Of a DNA stretch of 12,408 bases, positions 8,473 to 12,408 are shown piece by piece. The stretch comes from Euperipatoides rowelli (lineage: Eukaryota > Onychophora > Udeonychophora > Euonychophora > Peripatopsidae): the NCBI GenBank assembly GCA_003024985.2, contig PXIH01S0014979.1. One strand, written 5' to 3'. A program made the position numbers and the translations under genes. The notes below the pieces were generated by a model. It worked only from the letters and a program-made list of their open reading frames with translations. It searched no databases and was not told where the DNA came from. The stretch's first letter is position 1. Each line of letters begins with the position of its first letter.

Positions 8473-10380
8473 TTACATGATAACACATACCTTGCTTTTA
8501 CAACATTTCTTATCTTTACCAGTTTGTTCCCCCTCATCCTTCACAGTGGCACCTAGACCTTTTAATTCTTCATCAGATTTTTGTGAATTCGCAAGGAGCC
8601 AGTATGTGAACAATTTTGCAAAACCAAGAACATCTATGATGCCACGAGGTTCCAGTAAGTAATGCTGACTTTTTAACAAACTATATGTAGCTTCAGTTAT
8701 TTGAATCTTGCCAGGTTGACCATGAGTTGACATTCGACATGCAAGTAATACAGTGTTTCCATGTATGCAATAACGACGAGATTTACTTCCTATTTTAGCT
8801 GCCATTACAGGTCCAGTATGAATTCCTAGTCTAACCTCCACAGGTGTATTAGATCCTGGCCACACTACATCATGGGCTACAAGTAACATTCCAAGAGCAG
8901 TATCTGCAGCATTTTGAGGATGTTTTGTATCTGTTTCTGATAAACCACCGACATAAATAAAAGTATGACCAGTAACCTCACATTTCTTTAGATGATTTAT
9001 TGCAGCAATATGTTCAAATTTTTCATATAAGGTTTGTACAATATTGATAACTTCAATGGTTTTAATACTAGCAGATGATTTGTTAAAGTCAACAATATAA
9101 CACACTACAATGCTCACATCAGGAAGTTCTTGAATGTCAACTGGTATATTATTCCTTAACTTTTCAATTATGTGAGCAGGCATCTCCATTGTAACCATCA
9201 TATTATTTGTTTTTAGTTTATCACCGATTAAATCTTTAACTCGTTGGCCTTGACTAGTCAATTCATCTTCATAGTTTCTGCATTTATCAATTTCAATATT
9301 TCTCAAATAATTATAAACAAGTAATTCATGAGTAGAGTCATGAAGGGGGATGTCACTCATAGACAAATGATTTAAAGCCAAATCATTAATAGAAGTAATT
9401 AATAATGAGGACACGAAGATACCATAACGGTCAATAGACATCCACACCATTTGACCTTTTAAAACCAGGTAAGGCAGATACTTATATTCATCTTGTTTAG
9501 TTTCTAAAATATAAATCATATTCTGGGTTCCACAAATATTCTCAAAGTGCAAAGAAACAGAGGGATGAATAGCTCTAAAAAAATGACTTAACTTAGTACC
9601 ACAAACTTGATAACGTGCGCATAATCTTTGTAAATTAATTCCCATCTGAAGAATAACCAATTTAGTATCAAACAATAAATGATAAGGAAAAATTTTACAT
9701 AAGTAATATGGTGATATCTGAAGACATTCTGGAAAGTGTGGAATATTATGAACACTGTGGTAATTAGGCCATGTAATAGGACGTACATAAGTCACATATA
9801 TCTCTTTATCACAAATAATTTTATACACACTATGATCTTGAATTACTCCTTCCTCAATTTCTTGAGATTGTGTCTCTACTAATGTTACAGTCACTTCCAG
9901 ATCATACAATTCTTTAGCAGCTCCTTTAATGAAACCAATAAATATATGTTCTATACCAGGATATCGGCCAAAATAATATAAAATGATTGTGGACATATCT
10001 TCTCTCTCAGCTCGAAAGGTAGGCATAGTCATACCCTTATAAGCATAATCTGTCATGAACCAATAGATATAATTCAGTGATTGACAGAACTGAAAAAAAT
10101 CAATTCCTAAAATTTGTATAAGACTACCATGAGCTTTTTCTTTATTATACTTAATAAAATGTCTTCCAATAGCTTCCATAGCTTCATTCTGTTCTAAACC
10201 TGAACCTGCTATACAAGCTTCAAAAAGAGTTTTAGTTTGAGCTGCATCATATTGATGGAATTTATGAAAATCTACTGTGTCATTGAATTTAGCTTTAGCT
10301 GCAACTTTAACCCACTTGTCTTGGCCATAATTTGTAATCATAAAATCCCTTAAAGCATCATGTAATATTCCAATCACCAT
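8473..10380 (-). CDS. Soluble guanylate cyclase-like protein, predicted heme-free pseudo-cyclase
   Basis: Seen: a 635-codon frame without introns. Residues about 1-185 are an H-NOX domain (GILHDALRDFMITNYG), about 215-335 the PAS-like HNOBA domain (LKGQMVWM), 336-415 the signalling helix (MSDIPLHDSTHELL), and 420-597 a class III cyclase domain (CEVTGHTFIYVGG, EVRLGIHTGPV, RRYCIHGNTV). Family sGCs make cGMP from GTP as dimers, usually after NO binds heme. Here the proximal heme His aligns with Tyr106 and the YxSxR motif reads YFGRY (136-140). The metal Asp positions are Tyr428 and His472, and the catalytic Asn is Leu545. Glu468, Cys538 and Arg549 are kept. GN before TV in the GNTV box suggests a beta-type subunit; length is close to the usual 620-690. 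The start has a strong context (AAGATGG) and an in-frame TAA two codons upstream. The C-terminus is KKCCKSKVCVIM, a CaaX box, but a splice donor precedes VCVIM, so the true end is uncertain. Inferred role: non-catalytic partner. Confidence 0.9.
   Translation of the reverse strand: MVIGILHDALRDFMITNYGQDKWVKVAAKAKFNDTVDFHKFHQYDAAQTKTLFEACIAGSGLEQNEAMEAIGRHFIKYNKEKAHGSLIQILGIDFFQFCQSLNYIYWFMTDYAYKGMTMPTFRAEREDMSTIILYYFGRYPGIEHIFIGFIKGAAKELYDLEVTVTLVETQSQEIEEGVIQDHSVYKIICDKEIYVTYVRPITWPNYHSVHNIPHFPECLQISPYYLCKIFPYHLLFDTKLVILQMGINLQRLCARYQVCGTKLSHFFRAIHPSVSLHFENICGTQNMIYILETKQDEYKYLPYLVLKGQMVWMSIDRYGIFVSSLLITSINDLALNHLSMSDIPLHDSTHELLVYNYLRNIEIDKCRNYEDELTSQGQRVKDLIGDKLKTNNMMVTMEMPAHIIEKLRNNIPVDIQELPDVSIVVCYIVDFNKSSASIKTIEVINIVQTLYEKFEHIAAINHLKKCEVTGHTFIYVGGLSETDTKHPQNAADTALGMLLVAHDVVWPGSNTPVEVRLGIHTGPVMAAKIGSKSRRYCIHGNTVLLACRMSTHGQPGKIQITEATYSLLKSQHYLLEPRGIIDVLGFAKLFTYWLLANSQKSDEELKGLGATVKDEGEQTGKDKKCCKSKVCVIM
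8485..8493 (-). other. Consensus splice donor AAG|GTATGT near the CDS end
   Basis: On the minus strand AAG (codon 630, Lys) is followed by GTATGT, a good match to the animal 5' splice site. It falls exactly between codons (phase 0), just before the last five codons VCVIM. If used, the CaaX tail would be replaced by whatever exon follows. Confidence 0.5.
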
Positions 10381-10548
10381 CTTTTAGAATTTTCGACCAA
10401 TTGAATTTCATTGAATATAACTGTATCTCTACTAGTGACCTAGTTCAAACATTTATTAAAATGTTAAAAATACGACCAAGTCGTTGTCTGTTAGAACGCT
10501 GACGACGCTTAAACTTCTCAAACAGAATTCTATATAATATATCGTGCA
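10381..10548 (-). promoter_or_regulatory. Upstream region of the cyclase-like gene
   Basis: This holds the presumed 5' leader and perhaps the core promoter. A TATA-like block (ATATATTATATAG on the minus strand, about 10530-10542) lies roughly 150 bases before the start codon, but the DNA is AT-rich and this may be chance. A half-site TTCGACCAA at 10392-10400 matches the palindrome arm of the repeats at 11014 and 12088. Confidence 0.2.
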
Positions 10549-10604
10549 GTAGCGTGCAGCAGTCCTGTGTGCTACTAACCACTGGACCAAGGCAACTCGA
10601 CAAC
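10549..10604 (-). repeat. tRNA-like SINE head fragment
   Basis: On the minus strand TTGCCTTGGTCCAGTGGTTAG contains TGGTCCAGTGG (10579-10589), a full match to the pol III A-box consensus as found in tRNA D-arms. No B box follows at the expected distance. Instead there is an imperfect tandem of CTGCTGCACG and CTACTGCACG. It is probably a truncated SINE head lying just upstream of the cyclase-like gene. Confidence 0.33.
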
Positions 10605-10624
10605 GATTCTTCTTTTGTTTTATC

Positions 10625-10630
10625 TTTATT
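10625..10630 (-). terminator. Poly(A) signal AATAAA after a short exon-like frame
   Basis: AATAAA on the minus strand lies 45-50 bases past the stop at 10675-10677, a natural position for a 3' end. It is meaningful only if the frame at 10675-10764 is a real terminal exon. Confidence 0.25.
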
Positions 10631-10674
10631 TATACTTACTATAAAAAAGCATTCACTTCATTAATTCTATCTAA

Positions 10675-10764
10675 TTACTTGTTTGATTCCTCTTCACTGC
10701 TTGAAACAATACGTGTCATTAAACGATTCTCATTTAAAGATCGTTTGTTTCTTTTGTTTTTCTT
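10675..10764 (-). CDS. Possible terminal exon or relic with basic/Ser-Glu tail
   Basis: Minus-strand frame of 29 codons after an in-frame TAA at 10767-10765. The residues are strongly patterned: a lysine/arginine-rich start (KKNKRNKR) then TRIVSSSEEESNK, the kind of basic then acidic-serine tail found in nuclear proteins and in some transposases. Directly upstream the next frame also looks coding (EKITEVIIKLKRKTKET, 10750-10800), so a 1-base indel may have split one reading frame. An AATAAA follows about 45 bases after the stop. No family is recognised and there is no clear splice acceptor, so it may equally be a decayed relic. Confidence 0.22.
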   Translation of the reverse strand, partial: KKNKRNKRSLNENRLMTRIVSSSEEESNK

Positions 10765-10800
10765 TTAAGTTTTATTATTACTTCAGTTATTTTCTCTTGT

Positions 10801-10993
10801 GTGACAAATTAAATTGAATAATGTTGAATAAGAATATTACTTTCTTATCATTCAAACCCAACCCATCATCCTGGTTTCTAAACGTCAAACAATTCTTAAA
10901 CAAGAATAAGATTAACCTTGTTTTTACCTGATGTCACATTACTTCTACAGGGTAAAATTAATTTTGTTGGAATATTCACACAATATTAAAAAT
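10801..10993. other. AT-rich spacer
   Basis: I see no gene, RNA or repeat in this stretch. Confidence 0.4.
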
Positions 10994-11121
10994 ACTAGTA
11001 GGTTAATCCAGTGTTGGTCGAAATTTGACCAATAAGAAAATTTCCTTTGTAAAAAGCCGCCACTCCTTTGTAAAAGCCGCCACAACGCTAAACAATGAAT
11101 GTTTTAATTTTATATCTAAAT
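10994..11121 (+). repeat. Dispersed repeat, copy A
   Basis: From ACTAGTA to about AATTTTATATCTAAA this matches 12072-12178 in the same orientation, with small indels. Shared blocks include GACCAATAAGAAAATTTC, TTTGTAAAAAGCC and GCTAAACAATGAATGTTTTAA. It contains the 19-base palindrome-like TTGGTCGAAATTTGACCAA (11014-11032) and a local tandem duplication at 11044-11083. The family is not recognised. Confidence 0.8.
11044..11083 (+). repeat. Local tandem duplication inside copy A
   Basis: CCTTTGTAAAAAGCCGCCACT (11044-11064) is followed directly by CCTTTGTAAAAGCCGCCAC (11065-11083). Copy B has a single unit here, so the duplication arose in copy A. Confidence 0.85.
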
Positions 11122-11630
11122 TTTAGCTTATTGCATTCCTTCTCCATATAAACTATAACTCTGCCAAATCTCACACTCCTCTGTGTGCGCAATATGCTTA
11201 AAAAGGAATCCAAAGTTTTCCGTTCATGTATTAATATATAGATGATTACAAATCTTAAAATTACCTATGGCTGTGGTACAGAAAAACAAAACATGCTCCT
11301 ATTCTTGTATTCAATTTAATTGTTATTGAAATTATAAACATTATCAACAATCAAAAAATAAAATAAACAATACAATTGAGGATTGCACCTTTTTTTTTTT
11401 TAAAAAAAAAAAAACATTGTGCCTTGATCAAATTATCTTGTCCCAAAGTTCTCATTACTTGTCCAAATATATGGAATTTTATTCTGTTCATTTATAGGGT
11501 GTTGGTTGCACATTGTATACTAAGAAAACAGAAAAAAATCGCAGAAGGGGAGGGGGCAGCAGGACTACAGTGTGTTTGGTCAATCCATTATGAGGTATTA
11601 TTATTGAGTTACTGTATCTGTTGACCAACT
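11122..11630. other. AT-rich spacer with a T12A13 block
   Basis: No gene is seen. T12 followed by A13 at 11390-11414 is a perfect A/T palindrome flanked by TTGCACC and CATTGTGCC. A purine-rich patch (GAAGGGGAGGGGG) lies near 11544-11556. Confidence 0.4.
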
Positions 11631-11700
11631 TTCCATTATTGAAAAGAATCTCAATTTTAATGCTNTTTCCATTATTGAAAAGAATCTCAATTTTAATGCT
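11631..11700 (+). repeat. 34-base exact duplication around an N
   Basis: The 34 bases at 11631-11664 (from TTCCATTATTGAAAAG to TTTTAATGCT) recur without change at 11667-11700, with NT between them (N at 11665). This is what two overlapping contig ends joined without merging would look like. Confidence 0.9.
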
Positions 11701-11865
11701 GCAATTTTATTAAATTAATATTTATAAAACAATTAAATTATAAAAAAGTAAATTAAAATTAGATCAATGAATCATGGCTTCTATACAAAATGAATTGGTG
11801 ACATTTCTTCTATACTAAAGCTATTATAAATTTTAATTTAATTTTAAAGTTACTAAAGTAAAACA

Positions 11866-11950
11866 AGTCCGGTTTCGTGTGGTAATATCAATTGACTTGC
11901 TAAACGGGAGACATATGCTTGGGACACAGGTTCGATCCCGGCTAGGGCAG
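11866..11950 (+). mobile_element. tRNA-derived SINE head (pseudo-tRNA)
   Basis: GGTTCGATCCC at 11929-11939 is a near-exact pol III B box. TTCGTGTGGTAAT at 11874-11886 is an A-box-like D-arm, and ACTTGCTAAACG between them resembles a Ser(GCT)-type anticodon loop. The T-stem no longer pairs fully, so this is a pseudo-tRNA and not a working gene. GGCTAGGGCAG and a T-rich/C-rich run (11957-11969) follow. The SINE body and tail are not clearly delimited. Confidence 0.5.
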
Positions 11951-12071
11951 TTATGGCTTTTTTTCCCCCTAGCTGTAAAAGATCGCTTTGGGTTTTTACC
12001 AATTACGCTGCCCTTTGCATCCCAAGGACCTGTTATTACGAGTTATAGCAATTTATTATCAATTTATTATG

Positions 12072-12178
12072 ACTAGTAATCCAGCCGTTGGTCAAAATTC
12101 GACCAATAAGAAAATTTCTTTTGTAAAAAGCCGGCCACAATGCTAAACAATGAATGTTTTAACTTTTATATATAAACT
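12072..12178 (+). repeat. Dispersed repeat, copy B
   Basis: This is a direct copy of 10994-11121 starting 1078 bases downstream. It carries the palindrome-like TTGGTCAAAATTCGACCAA (12088-12106) and a single TTTGTAAAAAGCCGGCCAC unit. Similarity fades after TATATAAACTA. Confidence 0.8.
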
Positions 12179-12408
12179 AGCAAAACTACTCGTTCTTCAC
12201 AGCACAGGACACACATTTAATGGTCATTTCCCCCAACTCCAAAAAATATTAAAAAAATCTATTTTTATACTCTTAACATTGTCTATACTATTGAAACTAC
12301 CCACTTACCAAATTTCAAGTTTGTGCAATGTTGGGGAAGTAAGCTAACCACTTCAGGGTCATTTTCCCCCATCACCCACCCTCAAAAATCAAAAATTCAA
12401 TTTTCATT
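12179..12408. other. No gene recognised
   Basis: AT-rich sequence with a C-rich patch near 12362-12384 (CATTTTCCCCCATCACCCACC). It could be the continuation of the repeat in copy B. I see no coding or RNA signal. Confidence 0.4.

Noticed and set aside
8477-8662. Plus-strand frame opposite the cyclase C-terminus
   Set aside because: It is a shadow of the well-supported minus-strand gene.
9588-9788. Second minus-strand frame in the HNOBA region
   Set aside because: It overlaps the real frame out of phase, with no motif.
11866-11950. A functional tRNA gene
   Set aside because: The T-stem is mismatched and acceptor ends do not pair; it is a tRNA-derived repeat.
1-12408. CRISPR arrays, operons or bacterial mobile systems
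   Set aside because: No regularly spaced repeats and no prokaryotic gene packing; all signals are eukaryotic.

Overview
The window looks like nuclear DNA of an insect or other arthropod. It is AT-rich and mostly non-coding, with decayed retroelements, tRNA-derived repeats and one long conserved open reading frame. Copia-type retrotransposon sequence, a primer-binding site matching initiator-Met tRNA, AATAAA signals, a consensus splice donor and a soluble guanylate cyclase (sGC) family protein are all eukaryotic. The species cannot be named from the sequence.

Layout. Positions 63-3205 are a dead Ty1/copia element. It has a 5'-truncated left LTR (63-411), a primer-binding site (412-422), broken protease, reverse transcriptase and RNase H, a polypurine tract (2522-2529) and a full right LTR (2530-3205). 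Gag and integrase are missing. Positions 3206-4039 have no recognisable gene. Positions 4040-4412 look like a SINE, with a tRNA-like head, a 5S-rRNA-like stretch and an A-tail. Positions 4413-6149 have no gene I can support. Positions 6150-7600, minus strand, are the remains of a coiled-coil plus ankyrin-repeat gene. A near-perfect 24-bp-stem hairpin sits at 7803-7854.

The centrepiece is at 8473-10380, minus strand: one uninterrupted 635-codon frame with the whole sGC architecture (H-NOX, PAS-like HNOBA, signalling helix, cyclase domain). It is an odd family member. The proximal heme histidine aligns with Tyr106, the YxSxR heme-propionate motif is degraded, both metal-aspartate positions are Tyr428 and His472, and the transition-state Asn is Leu545. 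Purine-recognition residues remain. It is therefore predicted to be a heme-free, catalytically dead pseudo-cyclase, perhaps a regulatory partner. As read it ends in a CaaX box (CVIM) behind a cysteine- and lysine-rich stretch, but a strong splice donor lies exactly before those last five codons. The tail may therefore be intron read-through or an alternative end; a phase-compatible downstream exon candidate lies at 8301.

Upstream of that gene (10381-12408) are a tRNA-like fragment, a short exon-like frame followed by a poly(A) signal, two direct copies of a dispersed repeat carrying a decayed palindrome (10994 and 12072), a probable assembly join at an N (11665), and another tRNA-derived SINE head (11866-11950). 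Apart from the cyclase-like gene there is no functional coupling to propose: the remainder is mobile-element and pseudogene background.
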